This document shows, piece after piece, positions 1 to 8,736 of a DNA stretch of 64,000 nucleotides. The position numbers and the translations under genes were made by a program. A model generated the notes under the pieces. The model had not been told where the DNA came from, searched no databases, and worked only from the letters and a program-made list of their open reading frames with translations. Position 1 is the first letter of the stretch. Each line of letters begins with the position of its first letter. The stretch comes from Lactonifactor longoviformis DSM 17459. Lineage in GTDB: Bacteria > Bacillota > Clostridia > Lachnospirales > Lachnospiraceae. The stretch is from assembly GCF_900129135.1 (NCBI RefSeq), contig NZ_FQVI01000001.1, forward strand, positions 129,538-193,537. Reading direction: 5' to 3'.

Positions 1-1307
1 GGATTACCCAGTACAGATTTCCACAGTACCGACGATAAAAATCCGCCGATCATCCCCATGGTAATTCCAAGCTTCTTTGCCCGTTTGGACAAGAGTGCTG
101 CCATGGCAGGGATTGCTATGGCTGAGGCGAAGTAAGACATTGATAAAACCAGTGACTCCAGAATATTCTCCATTCTCAAAGCAAATACCAGGGCAAGAAG
201 TCCTATTACAACCACCGAATATCTGGACAGCTTCAGCTGGGTCTCCTGTTTTACTCCCGGATGGATTGCCAGAAGCAAGTCGGTGCACAGCGTCTGGGAA
301 GCCAGAAGCAGATAACTGTCAATGGTAGACATTACAATGGCAATCAGGGATGTAATCACCAAAGCGTACAGAATAGGCGGAAAAGATTCTTTTACCATCA
401 GGGGAATCAGCATTTCATGGGAGATTCCTTTTGGAAAGGACGGATAGAGAATCAATGCACACACACCTATAATGGTCACAGCAAAGCTGTAGAACAGGAT
501 GATTACATTACCTCCAATCGCTCCCTTGCTGGCCACCTTAGAAGATGAGGAAGCAAAGGAACGCTGCCAATAGGGAGGTCCAGCCAAAAAATATAGCAAA
601 TATACAACCGTATAGGATGCAATGGATTTGTCAAATTTCAATTCGAAATAATGTTCCGGAAGGCTGGCCGCCAGATTGGTCAGCCCTCCTACTTTACTCA
701 ATGCTGCTGCCGGCAGAATTACCCCGATGACTACGATGAGCAGTATTCCCTGAAGGGTATCTGTATAGGCAACCCCGTAAAATCCGGACAGGGTAGTGTA
801 GGCGATAACAATTACAGTGGTGACGATAAGAGCTGTCTGATAGGATATCTCCCAGTCATCTGCCATAACCATCTGAAGGATTTTTGAAGAGGCAACCATC
901 TGGGTTCCTGCGGTCCCGATAACCGTCCAGCCAATAATGGCTGAGGCTATCAGGGCTGGCAGGCGGCCAAATCTTTTGGTAATCAGATCCGGTATGGACA
1001 GAATATGATACTTCTGCCCTATTTTCTGAATGCGCCCGGCAAACAGACAGAATACCGCAAAAGCAATTACCGTCGCAAATGTAGGCAGAATCGCAGAGAT
1101 TCCAATCTCATATGCCAGACCTGATTTTCCCAGGGTAGAAGACGCACCAATCCAGGTAGCCGCAAAGGTCAGCATAATCACAGGCCATGGAAGATTCCTC
1201 TGTCCAAGATAGTAACCCTCCAGATTTTTTGATTTTTTCTGCAGTACAATACTGATGGCAGCAGTGGCTGCAAAATAGATTATTAATACCGTAAGTACAA
1301 GAACCAT
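1..1307 (-). CDS. sodium:solute symporter (SSS family), C-terminus off the window
   Basis: The frame opens with ATG at 1307 and stays open to base 1, so about 435 residues are visible and the C-terminus is missing. An AGGTGA ribosome site lies about 8 bases upstream. The protein is a chain of hydrophobic helices. Near residues 25-60 it carries the 'GYYLGQRNLPW...TWIGASS' pattern typical of the sodium/solute symporter family (PutP/PanF type), which imports organic acids, amino acids or sugars with Na+ across the membrane. It is the last visible gene of a minus-strand run starting at 8496, only 57 bp after the MFS gene, so it probably imports a substrate or cofactor of the amino-acid oxidation module. 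The substrate cannot be read from sequence. The family call is firm; the substrate is unknown. Confidence 0.85.
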   Translation of the reverse strand, partial: MVLVLTVLIIYFAATAAISIVLQKKSKNLEGYYLGQRNLPWPVIMLTFAATWIGASSTLGKSGLAYEIGISAILPTFATVIAFAVFCLFAGRIQKIGQKYHILSIPDLITKRFGRLPALIASAIIGWTVIGTAGTQMVASSKILQMVMADDWEISYQTALIVTTVIVIAYTTLSGFYGVAYTDTLQGILLIVVIGVILPAAALSKVGGLTNLAASLPEHYFELKFDKSIASYTVVYLLYFLAGPPYWQRSFASSSSKVASKGAIGGNVIILFYSFAVTIIGVCALILYPSFPKGISHEMLIPLMVKESFPPILYALVITSLIAIVMSTIDSYLLLASQTLCTDLLLAIHPGVKQETQLKLSRYSVVVIGLLALVFALRMENILESLVLSMSYFASAIAIPAMAALLSKRAKKLGITMGMIGGFLSSVLWKSVLGN

Positions 1308-1364
1308 AAATTGTATCACCTGACCTTTTGTAAGAATATTTCGTTTGCGTATTTCAGTACGGAT

Positions 1365-2597
1365 TTATGCTTTTATGTTCTTCTTTCCCATCCGGTTTAT
1401 AATAAGTGCAAATACAATACCCAACACAGCGAAGAGGATAATCGCTCCGAATACGAACTTAAATCCTGCAGCTCCCGGATTGCTGTCAATCAGTTTGCCG
1501 AGTATCAGATTCATATATGCGTCCGGCAGGAAACCGATGGCACAGATAATACCCGTTGCAGTTCCGGTAAATTCTTTTGGAACCCCGGCCTCCCCCATAG
1601 TTGCAAAGTAAATTCCACGGATTGCATACATAACCGTCGCAAATGCGATCACTGTCACAATGGCAGGTATCAGCATACTTGATTTTCCCGGAATAACCAG
1701 GAGGAGTGCTGCAAAAACAATCTCTACTACAAATAATCCCATAACCATTTTAGAATAAGAGCTGGTTTTGTCTGCGATTTTACCCATAATAGGCGCGCTG
1801 AATATACCAATTCCGTAGCTTCGGATGGTAGCCACGATCCCGGCTGTAACGGTGGTCATTCCGAATATAGTTGTCAGGTATGTAGTTGTATATTCTGATG
1901 CAACCTGGGCGCTGTAAGCACACATTACAAGGAGAGCCACAATCCAGATCCCCGGGATCTTTAACACTTTGACATAGTCGGCAAAGGTTGCAGATGTGCG
2001 TGCTTCTTCTTTGCTCTTTTTGGGAAGAAGGAGCCACATAGCGATGGTCAGTAAAGTGTAAACAATACCGTAGAACAGCAAAACGTAACGAAGAGGCTGA
2101 GCCGTTGTGACAAAGTGATTAAACACTGCCAGAGCTGCAAAATTAATCAGAACGCCTGCCGCGGCGCGGATTCCCTCACTATAGCCAAAGATAGAACCCT
2201 GCTCATTGTCATCCGCAAGAATACGGATAGCCTTTACTGCTGATACCCAAAATACTACATTCGAAAATGCAAGTAAAAACTGGATTGCCATAAGTCCTGT
2301 CAGAGATGGAATCGTCGCATACCAGAAGGTCAGCGCCGCCAGCATCAGGTTGGATCCAACCAGCATCTTGCGGTTGTCAAAACGATCTGCAAGAATACCT
2401 CCGGGGATATAGATAATCATTTTCGTAATTGAGTAAACACTCATGATAGTTCCTACTTGTGTGTTGGTCAGCTTAAATTCTTCCACCAACGCATCGTAAA
2501 ACACGGTTTTCAAATATGGGACACGGTAAATCAGACCCGCTGATATAGTAACCACAAAAAATGCAATCCATTTGTGTTGCTTATTCGTATTTCCCAT
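1365..2597 (-). CDS. MFS transporter
   Basis: This 410-residue protein has about twelve hydrophobic segments. A major facilitator motif A, 'GGILADRFDNRK', lies near residues 68-79 in the loop between helices 2 and 3. AAGGAGG sits seven bases before the ATG; a nearer ATG in the spacer is followed at once by a stop. Length and motif match MFS symporters or antiporters in the cytoplasmic membrane. It lies 25 bp after the acyl-CoA synthetase gene and before the SSS symporter, so the module carries two different carriers: one may import the amino or keto acid and the other may export the carboxylate product. That division of labour is inference. Substrate unknown. Confidence 0.85.
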   Translation of the reverse strand: MGNTNKQHKWIAFFVVTISAGLIYRVPYLKTVFYDALVEEFKLTNTQVGTIMSVYSITKMIIYIPGGILADRFDNRKMLVGSNLMLAALTFWYATIPSLTGLMAIQFLLAFSNVVFWVSAVKAIRILADDNEQGSIFGYSEGIRAAAGVLINFAALAVFNHFVTTAQPLRYVLLFYGIVYTLLTIAMWLLLPKKSKEEARTSATFADYVKVLKIPGIWIVALLVMCAYSAQVASEYTTTYLTTIFGMTTVTAGIVATIRSYGIGIFSAPIMGKIADKTSSYSKMVMGLFVVEIVFAALLLVIPGKSSMLIPAIVTVIAFATVMYAIRGIYFATMGEAGVPKEFTGTATGIICAIGFLPDAYMNLILGKLIDSNPGAAGFKFVFGAIILFAVLGIVFALIINRMGKKNIKA

Positions 2598-2622
2598 CTA
2601 CATACCTCCTTGGGTTCTTGTA

Positions 2623-4710
2623 CTATTGCTCTTTAATAACCAAAGCATCCGCAAGTGCAACCCCTTCTCCTTCGGGGTACACAAACAGTGGGTTGATATC
2701 CAGTTCCTTTAAGGATTCCTTCTGGGCAACCGCATATTCGGAAATCTTAACAATAAATTTTGCCAGAGCATCCACATCACATTTTTTACTGCCCCGGTAT
2801 CCGTTCAACAGCTTATAGCCTTTCAGAGATTCTATCATGCTTCTGGCTTCCTGTTCATTCAGAGGCGCAGGATAAAGACTTACATCTTTAAAAACCTCCA
2901 CAAAGACGCCCCCGAGCCCGCACAGAATCATTGGTCCGAACTGGGGATCCGCATTTACCCCGATGATCATCTCCACTCCCTGGGGAAGCATGGACTGAAC
3001 CAATACACCGTCGATTCTGGCGTCCGGACATTTCTCCTTTACACTTTCCATAATCTCCTGGTAGGCAGTCTCCAGCTCCCCGGCATCTTGGAGATTCAGC
3101 TTCACTCCCCCCACATCACTTTTATGCAGAATATCCGGAGATGCAATTTTAGCCACAGCCGGATAAGAAATGCCTGGGGCAAAGTCTCTTAGTTCCTCCT
3201 TTGAGCTTACAATAGCTTCCGGAGGGACAGGTACCCCTGCCGCTGCCAGTTCGCATTTGCTGTCATGTTCGCTTAACGCTGTCCTGACTTTTTCTTTCTT
3301 CTGATTCTCCAGTATTGCCAAATCTAAAATATGTTCTTCCGGTTTATATTTCACAAAATCCATGAGATATTTCAGAAGCTTGAAGCCGCAGCCTGTGGCT
3401 GGCAGGATAGGAACTCCTGCTGCTTCCAACTTTTCACGTACCATCTTATCCCTGGATGAGTTAAAGAAACTCATAACCGCAACAGGTTTCTTCTTTTTGC
3501 CGGCTGCAATCACCATGCCGTCTGACATGGGCTGAATCACGTCTTTCGGACCGTGCTCCGGGAGAATCGTCTGGCCGCACAATACCATCCCTATCGAGGG
3601 ATCTTCCATAATGGCCTGAATGACTGCCGCATACTTTTCTCCGTCATGGGCCAGGGTGGCAGACATGTCCAGAGGGTTGGCCGGTGTGGCATAATCCGGC
3701 AGAAGCTCTCTTAGCTTCTCCATTGTCTCAGGAGCAAATTCAGGATATTCCAGCCCCAGCAGAGTTCCTGTATCTGCGCACACTCCAGTCTCTCCCCCTG
3801 AAAGACACATGGCCGAAAGTCCTGTATTCTCCGGAATCATAGGCAGTACACTGAGCATATGGCACATCTGTACCAATTCCTCAATATCATCCACACGAAT
3901 TACACCGAATTTTTTAACAATTGCATCAAACGCTTTGTCTGACCCTGCGAGACTGCCTGTATGAGAAGCCGCCAGAGCACTCCCCTTTGAGGTTTTTCCT
4001 ACCTTCAGGATAACCACCGGCTTTCTGGCCAGAGCTGCCTGCTTCAGAACCTCTTTGAATTTTACAGGATCTTTAATTCCTTCCATATAAAGGCCGATCA
4101 CTTTGGTATCTTCATCTTTTATGAGGAACTCCAGATAATCCTCAATGCGGATACAGGTGCTGTTCCCGCTGGAGATAAGATAGGAAAAATTCATATAGGT
4201 AATCTGCATCATATTCAGGCAGATTTTTCCCGACTGGGATATAATGGCCACATTTCCCTTTCTCGCCTCACCAGGCACCAGCATTCCAAAGGCAAAGATT
4301 TCGTCCAGATTGTTGATGAATCCGGCACAGTTTACCCCCATAACCGCCATATCGAGTTTTCTGCAGAGCTCCCGAAGCTGGCCTTCGCTTTCCTTGTCAC
4401 CGGTTTCTCCATACCCGCTGGCGTAGACAACCGCCGCCTTACATCCGTATTCAGCTGCCTCCTCAAGGGCTGACGGCACTACTTTTTTATTCACAATGAG
4501 CACGCACATGTCTATTTTTTCAGGGATTTCCCCTATACTTTTATAACATTCTTTTCCCAGAACTTCCTCTCTTTTGGGATGAACGAAATAAACATGCTCT
4601 TTTATCTTTGTTTTCAGCAGATTGCTGCAGGTGGACAGCCCGAATCCGGGCTTGTCCGTTGCTCCAATCACAGCAATACTTCTAGGGCGCAGTAATTTTG
4701 TCAGTTCCAT
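2623..4710 (-). CDS. acyl-CoA synthetase (ADP-forming), fused alpha-beta subunits
   Basis: The 695-residue protein begins with a CoA-binding Rossmann domain ('SIAVIGATDKPGFG', residues 11-24). A succinyl-CoA-ligase-like region follows, with the phosphohistidine motif 'ASHTGSLAGSD' (His about 250), and the protein ends with an ATP-grasp domain from about residue 470 ('PAVAKIASPDILHKSDVGGV'). This is the domain order of fused ADP-forming acetyl-CoA synthetases, which convert acyl-CoA + ADP + Pi to acid + CoA + ATP through a phospho-His. It starts 4 bp after the oxidoreductase gamma subunit and is plainly co-transcribed with it. In this context it should harvest ATP from the acyl-CoA made by the 2-oxoacid oxidoreductase. 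Acyl preference (acetyl, isobutyryl, succinyl or aryl) cannot be read from sequence. Confidence 0.9.
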   Translation of the reverse strand: MELTKLLRPRSIAVIGATDKPGFGLSTCSNLLKTKIKEHVYFVHPKREEVLGKECYKSIGEIPEKIDMCVLIVNKKVVPSALEEAAEYGCKAAVVYASGYGETGDKESEGQLRELCRKLDMAVMGVNCAGFINNLDEIFAFGMLVPGEARKGNVAIISQSGKICLNMMQITYMNFSYLISSGNSTCIRIEDYLEFLIKDEDTKVIGLYMEGIKDPVKFKEVLKQAALARKPVVILKVGKTSKGSALAASHTGSLAGSDKAFDAIVKKFGVIRVDDIEELVQMCHMLSVLPMIPENTGLSAMCLSGGETGVCADTGTLLGLEYPEFAPETMEKLRELLPDYATPANPLDMSATLAHDGEKYAAVIQAIMEDPSIGMVLCGQTILPEHGPKDVIQPMSDGMVIAAGKKKKPVAVMSFFNSSRDKMVREKLEAAGVPILPATGCGFKLLKYLMDFVKYKPEEHILDLAILENQKKEKVRTALSEHDSKCELAAAGVPVPPEAIVSSKEELRDFAPGISYPAVAKIASPDILHKSDVGGVKLNLQDAGELETAYQEIMESVKEKCPDARIDGVLVQSMLPQGVEMIIGVNADPQFGPMILCGLGGVFVEVFKDVSLYPAPLNEQEARSMIESLKGYKLLNGYRGSKKCDVDALAKFIVKISEYAVAQKESLKELDINPLFVYPEGEGVALADALVIKEQ

Positions 4711-4714
4711 AGGC

Positions 4715-5254
4715 TCACTCCTTTGCTACATAGTCATAACCTGCCTGAAATGCCGCAAGATTACTCTCATGGAACTGTGGCTTCTTCGCAAAGTAATGTT
4801 TGATTCCTTCTTCATAGCATTCTTTGCCAAAAAGATCTGTACATGCCGCCAGAGCCCCGATAATGCAGATATTCGTTCCTCTGGAATAAGAAATCTTTTC
4901 ACATACCTCCGTAGCCGGAATTTCCACTACCCTGATGTCTCCTTTTCTAGGTACATCCTTTACAATAGAAGAATTAACCAGGATAATCCCGTCGTCTTTC
5001 ATCTGAGGCAGAAACTTGTCTATAGAAGGCTGATTCATGGCAACTAAAATATCTATCTTCTTGACAAAAGGACTGCCGATCAGCTCATCACTGATTTTAA
5101 CGGTACAATTGGCTGTTCCCCCGCGCATCTCCGCACCGTAAGAAGGAATCCAGGTGACCTCTTTATCCTGCATCGCCCCGATATGAGCGATAATCAGACC
5201 TGTTGTCAGAATACCCTGACCTCCGAAACCTGCAAATACAAATTGTTTCTCCAT
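4715..5254 (-). CDS. 2-oxoacid:ferredoxin oxidoreductase, gamma subunit
   Basis: This 179-residue protein is of the Por/Kor/Vor gamma type. Near its start it has 'FAGFGGQGILTTG', and the family pattern 'PSYGAEMRGGTANC' lies near residues 38-51. Gamma subunits help form the CoA-binding part of the complex that oxidatively decarboxylates 2-oxoacids to acyl-CoA, CO2 and reduced ferredoxin in the cytoplasm. Its ATG overlaps the stop codon of the beta gene by one base (TAATG), showing translational coupling. Length is normal for the family. The subunit call is firm; whether the enzyme prefers 2-oxoglutarate, branched-chain or aryl oxoacids is not decided by sequence. Confidence 0.9.
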   Translation of the reverse strand: MEKQFVFAGFGGQGILTTGLIIAHIGAMQDKEVTWIPSYGAEMRGGTANCTVKISDELIGSPFVKKIDILVAMNQPSIDKFLPQMKDDGIILVNSSIVKDVPRKGDIRVVEIPATEVCEKISYSRGTNICIIGALAACTDLFGKECYEEGIKHYFAKKPQFHESNLAAFQAGYDYVAKE

Positions 5255-5997
5255 TACTGGTCACCTCCCTTTGCAAATTCACCCAGAGGATAATACTGGA
5301 TAACTTCTTCCCCGATTCTTCTCATAGATTCCTCCGGTGTCATATGCCAGTTTGTGGGACATGGGGAAAGTATCTCAACACAGGAGTAGCCTTCGCCTGC
5401 CATCTGAGCAGCAAACGCCTTTTTGATATAAGATTTTGCCTTCATAATATGCGGGGCATCATGAATAGATCCTCTAGCCATATAAGCAGGTTCAAAGCTT
5501 TTCAGCACTTCCATAAGATTCAGAGGCATGCCGGATACTTCAGGGTCTCTTCCTTTCACAGAGGTAGTTGTTTTCTGTCCTACAAGAGTGGTAGGGGACA
5601 TCTGCCCTCCTGTCATTCCGTAAACGCCGTTATTTACAATAATCTGGGTGATTTTCTCTTTTCTCTGCGCGGTATAGATCGTCTCTGCGATACCGATAGA
5701 GGCAGCATCCCCGTCCCCCTGGTAGGTAAGAACCAGCTTTTCAGGTCTGCAGCGCTTAATGGCGGCGGCTGCCGCGGAGGCCCTGCCGTGAGGAGACTGC
5801 AGCAGATCAATGGCAAGTGTCCGGTTTGTCAGACAGCTGCACCCAACTGCCAATACGCCAATGGTATCCCTGTCTATATCCATTTCATCAATCACTTCCG
5901 CAATGAGCCGCAATACAAGTCCGTGGCCGCATCCCGGGCAGAAGCTGTTTGCCGCATAAATACTTCTTGGTATTTCTCTCTCTTTTACTGCTGCCAT
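5254..5997 (-). CDS. 2-oxoacid:ferredoxin oxidoreductase, beta (TPP-binding) subunit
   Basis: The 247-residue protein holds the 'CPGCGHG' motif near residues 19-25, 'GCSCLTNR', and the thiamine-pyrophosphate/Mg binding segment 'TYQGDGDAASIG' followed by 'NNGVYGMTGGQMSPTT'. These are the standard marks of the TPP-binding beta subunit of Kor/Vor-type oxidoreductases, where the ylide attacks the 2-oxoacid and electrons pass to the iron-sulfur clusters. The gene abuts the alpha subunit with no gap and overlaps the gamma subunit by one base. The order delta-alpha-beta-gamma matches four-subunit KorDABC/VorDABC enzymes rather than the fused pyruvate enzyme. Confidence 0.92.
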   Translation of the reverse strand: MAAVKEREIPRSIYAANSFCPGCGHGLVLRLIAEVIDEMDIDRDTIGVLAVGCSCLTNRTLAIDLLQSPHGRASAAAAAIKRCRPEKLVLTYQGDGDAASIGIAETIYTAQRKEKITQIIVNNGVYGMTGGQMSPTTLVGQKTTTSVKGRDPEVSGMPLNLMEVLKSFEPAYMARGSIHDAPHIMKAKSYIKKAFAAQMAGEGYSCVEILSPCPTNWHMTPEESMRRIGEEVIQYYPLGEFAKGGDQ

Positions 5998-7068
5998 TTA
6001 GAATGCCTCCTTTCTTGTTCCGGCACGGATTTCGTCTACAATCCGGAGAATCTCTTCCTGATCAGCGATAACTCTGCCGGAGGGATAAGCGTATACCGGT
6101 GTCCCCTGTGCATAAAGAGCTACATCTTCCACCATCTGTCCGCATGCATTCATCTCAACGGCCAGATAAGCTTTTACGGTTTTGTTTGTCTTGTGAAGCG
6201 CTTTCTTCGGGAACGGCCAAAGAGTGATAGGACGGATCATTCCCAGCTTCACCCCATTTGCCCTGGCTGCCTTTACAGCGCCCCGGCATACTCTGGATGT
6301 GATGCCATAGGCTACAAGAATAATCTCCGCATCCTCGGTCTCCACTTCCTCCCACATTTGTTCATTCTCCTCCATGGCAGAATAACGGTCGCGGATATGG
6401 GGATCATACTCTGTATATTTAAAGTCATAGTAAATCCGGTCAGTCATCTTTCTTCCGTTGGGATACGTATCATCTTTTCCCTTCAGCGTCCACTCAAATT
6501 TATTGGGATCGTGCTCTTTTCCCTCAGGGAGCTTTACGGATTCTGCCATCTGTCCGATGGCGCCGTCGCTGAGTATGATAACAGGTGTTCTGTATTCCTC
6601 TGCCTTGTCAAAAGCAAGAATGGTGTAATCCACATTTTCCTGTACGGAAGAAGGTGCATAAACTAAGGTCTTATAACCGCCGTGTCCTCCGCCTTTAACT
6701 GCCTGGAAATAATCCCCCTGTCCCAGAGTAATATTTCCCAGACCGATGCCGTAGCGCATAACATCTACAATGACTGCAGGCAGCTCCATAGAAGATATGT
6801 AGGAGATTCCCTCCTGCTTCAGGCTGAATCCCGGTCCCGAAGAACTTGTCATAGCCCGGAATCCCGTTGCCGCTGCCCCCAGCACCATATTAATGCCTGC
6901 CAGCTCTGATTCCGTCTGCACAAACTGCCCTCCCACTTCCGGCAGCCTGGTTGAGAGATATTCCAGAATCTCTGTCTGAGGTGTGATGGGATAGCCGGCA
7001 AAGAACCGGCAGCCTGCTAAAATAGCAGCCTCAGCCAAAGCATTATTCCCCTTCATTAATGTTCTCAT
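5998..7068 (-). CDS. 2-oxoacid:ferredoxin oxidoreductase, alpha subunit (Kor/VorB type)
   Basis: The 356-residue protein opens with 'KGNNALAEAAILAGCRFFAGYPITPQTEI', the conserved start of the pyrimidine-binding alpha subunit of 2-oxoacid:ferredoxin oxidoreductases. 'SSSGPGFSLKQEGI' follows near residue 75 and a transketolase-C-like domain near the C-terminus ('GMIRPITLWPFPKK'). It works with the beta, gamma and ferredoxin subunits encoded next to it. Its start overlaps the ferredoxin stop by four bases (ATGA). In Clostridia this sequence type is commonly labelled VorB (branched-chain 2-oxoacid) or KorA (2-oxoglutarate). The neighbouring amino-acid dehydrogenase fits either, so I give no gene symbol. 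Confidence 0.92.
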   Translation of the reverse strand: MRTLMKGNNALAEAAILAGCRFFAGYPITPQTEILEYLSTRLPEVGGQFVQTESELAGINMVLGAAATGFRAMTSSSGPGFSLKQEGISYISSMELPAVIVDVMRYGIGLGNITLGQGDYFQAVKGGGHGGYKTLVYAPSSVQENVDYTILAFDKAEEYRTPVIILSDGAIGQMAESVKLPEGKEHDPNKFEWTLKGKDDTYPNGRKMTDRIYYDFKYTEYDPHIRDRYSAMEENEQMWEEVETEDAEIILVAYGITSRVCRGAVKAARANGVKLGMIRPITLWPFPKKALHKTNKTVKAYLAVEMNACGQMVEDVALYAQGTPVYAYPSGRVIADQEEILRIVDEIRAGTRKEAF

Positions 7069-7277
7069 GCCGGTTGCACCTCCTCATTTTTGATTGTTAT
7101 TACATAATCAGGACATACCGTATAGCAGATTCCGCATCCGATACATTTATCCTGGTCTACTTCCACCACTGCGTACCCCTTGCCGTTGATTTCCGAAGAC
7201 ACGGACAGCGCCCCCTGTTTGCACGCCCGGATACAATAACCGCAGGATTTGCAGTTTTCCTTTTTTATGACAACCAT
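7065..7277 (-). CDS. 2x[4Fe-4S] ferredoxin, delta subunit of the oxidoreductase
   Basis: The 70-residue protein has two complete cluster-binding motifs: C-x2-C-x2-C-x3-C at 'CKSCGYCIRAC' and again at 'CIGCGICYTVCP'. It passes electrons from the thiamine enzyme to the soluble ferredoxin pool. It is the first subunit gene of the oxidoreductase and overlaps the alpha gene by four bases. The 76-bp gap before it contains GC-rich inverted repeats (CTGTCC...GGACAG around 7310-7330) without a T-run, perhaps an mRNA stability or processing hairpin between the dehydrogenase and the oxidoreductase cistrons. Confidence 0.93.
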   Translation of the reverse strand: MVVIKKENCKSCGYCIRACKQGALSVSSEINGKGYAVVEVDQDKCIGCGICYTVCPDYVITIKNEEVQPA

Positions 7278-7353
7278 AATTACCTTCTCCTTTCCTGCAG
7301 CCCGCCTGTCCGCCTTGCGGGGACAGACCGGCTGCTGTTTGCCTGCCGGTTAA

Positions 7354-8496
7354 CTAGCACTCCGGCTCGTCCTGGGTGTCTGGTTCGAATATTTCCAGAG
7401 CAATATCTCTTTGATATCTGCCTGTGGCTTTTGAAATCTCGAAGATTTTAGCAACATTTCTTCTGCAGAGTGCATCAATATCATGAATTACATTTTCTGC
7501 GGTAGGTTCGATCACTCCAAAGGTGATGGTGTAGAAGAAACGTACAGCACCCAGATTTGCAATGAAGTCAGGTACAATCTGAATTCCTCTTTCATGAAGG
7601 CCCGGATCTGCGGAAGCGGCTACCGGAATATTTGCGCCTTCACAGATAAGCTTTGCCTTTACTTTATCTACATTGCTGCCGTTGATGACATCTTCCAGAG
7701 CTACTGGAACCAAGATATCACAGGGCACATCCATCCATGCGGAGTTCGGCATTACCTCCCAGGAAGGATCGAATTTAGACTGGTCCATCTCGCCTCTCGG
7801 CAGAACGTTTGCTATAAGACTTTCTACGTCCAAACCATCCTTGCAGTATACAAAGCAGTTTGCATCTGCAATACCCACGATCTTATAACCCAGCTTATGA
7901 AGCCTGTGGGTACAGCTGAGACCTACACATCCAAATCCCTGGATTACAACGGAAGCTCCGGGTTCTCCGCCCATCTGTTTCCATGCCTCATCTCCTGAAA
8001 CAGCAACACCGTATCCGGTGGTCAGGTCATTGAGCAGGAATCCGTCGTAGTGGCTCTGCAGGAGTTTTCTTACATTTTCCTGGCCTTTAGCTATGATAGG
8101 ATTATTTCTCATAGACTTTGTCATGGGACGTCCCATTCCCAGCTCATCGAAGATCCGGTATACGTCCTCATACTTCGTCCCCAGGTCAGAACCCATTGCC
8201 AGTCCTGCATCGATGTATGGCCTCATGGCAATGATAAATCTTTTTAACACATCAACAGCATCCGGTGCTTTGTAGTCATATACGATTCCGGCCTTTGCAC
8301 CGCCCTGCCAGGTATTCTCGCAGGCTTTCCTTTTGTAGGCCATTGCCTCTGCCAGACGAATTACCTCTTCTCTCGTCACTGTGGGATGCATTCTGATTCC
8401 GCCTCCGGAATACCCTTTTGCCAGATTAAACACACATAACCAACCCTTAGCGTCTGTTTTTGTATCGTTCCACTCAATTAAAATATAAGGTCTCAT
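7354..8496 (-). CDS. Glu/Leu/Phe/Val dehydrogenase family protein
   Basis: I place the start at the ATG at 8496, because AGGAGG lies eight bases before it; a longer frame to 8547 has no ribosome site. The 380-residue protein has the dimerisation-domain pattern 'GGGIRMHPTVTREEV', the substrate lysine region 'WQGGAKAGI' (an alanine where the family usually has Gly-Gly-Gly-Lys), and a Rossmann motif 'VVIQGFGCVG' near residue 190. The family removes the amino group of Glu or branched/aromatic amino acids with NAD(P)+. It is the first gene of the run feeding the 2-oxoacid oxidoreductase, so it most likely supplies the keto acid. It is shorter than usual GDH (about 420-450), so the substrate is open. 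Confidence 0.85.
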   Translation of the reverse strand: MRPYILIEWNDTKTDAKGWLCVFNLAKGYSGGGIRMHPTVTREEVIRLAEAMAYKRKACENTWQGGAKAGIVYDYKAPDAVDVLKRFIIAMRPYIDAGLAMGSDLGTKYEDVYRIFDELGMGRPMTKSMRNNPIIAKGQENVRKLLQSHYDGFLLNDLTTGYGVAVSGDEAWKQMGGEPGASVVIQGFGCVGLSCTHRLHKLGYKIVGIADANCFVYCKDGLDVESLIANVLPRGEMDQSKFDPSWEVMPNSAWMDVPCDILVPVALEDVINGSNVDKVKAKLICEGANIPVAASADPGLHERGIQIVPDFIANLGAVRFFYTITFGVIEPTAENVIHDIDALCRRNVAKIFEISKATGRYQRDIALEIFEPDTQDEPEC

Positions 8497-8552
8497 ACCC
8501 AATCCTCCTATTGTTTTTTCTCCTGTTCTATTGCATGTATTGGCCAATTCTA

Positions 8553-8581
8553 TTGCAAAAGAAGCGATTTCAGGCTATAAT
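8553..8581 (+). promoter_or_regulatory. sigma-A-type promoter of the zinc-ribbon protein gene
   Basis: TTGCAA (8553-8558), a 17-bp spacer and a perfect TATAAT (8576-8581) point at the gene starting at 8737. The leader would be about 145 nt. The -10 boxes of this and the divergent promoter occupy the same bases, so the two promoters probably exclude each other. Confidence 0.65.
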
Positions 8582-8605
8582 ATTAGAAAATAGCATAAAT
8601 GAAAA
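8577..8605 (-). promoter_or_regulatory. candidate promoter of the amino-acid oxidation operon
   Basis: On the minus strand a -35-like TTTTCA (8600-8605) and a -10 TATTAT (8577-8582) are 17 bp apart. The -10 overlaps the -10 of the divergent plus-strand promoter. The -35 is weak and lies beside a GAAAAAA-C-TTTTTTC palindrome that could be an operator. Confidence 0.35.
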
Positions 8606-8736
8606 AACTTTTTTCTAACATCTATCCCCATGTGAGACATTATATCAATTTTTACTCATTTTTCAACATTTTCGCTCTTACTTTTGTGGATAGTATCTAA
8701 AATAAAAACGCACTGTCTATGAGGAGGAAGTTAAAA

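Noticed and set aside
5203-6666. 487-residue open frame on the plus strand
   Set aside because: It lies antisense to the beta and alpha subunit genes, is rich in Cys/His/Ser without domains, and has no ribosome site; it is a shadow of those genes.
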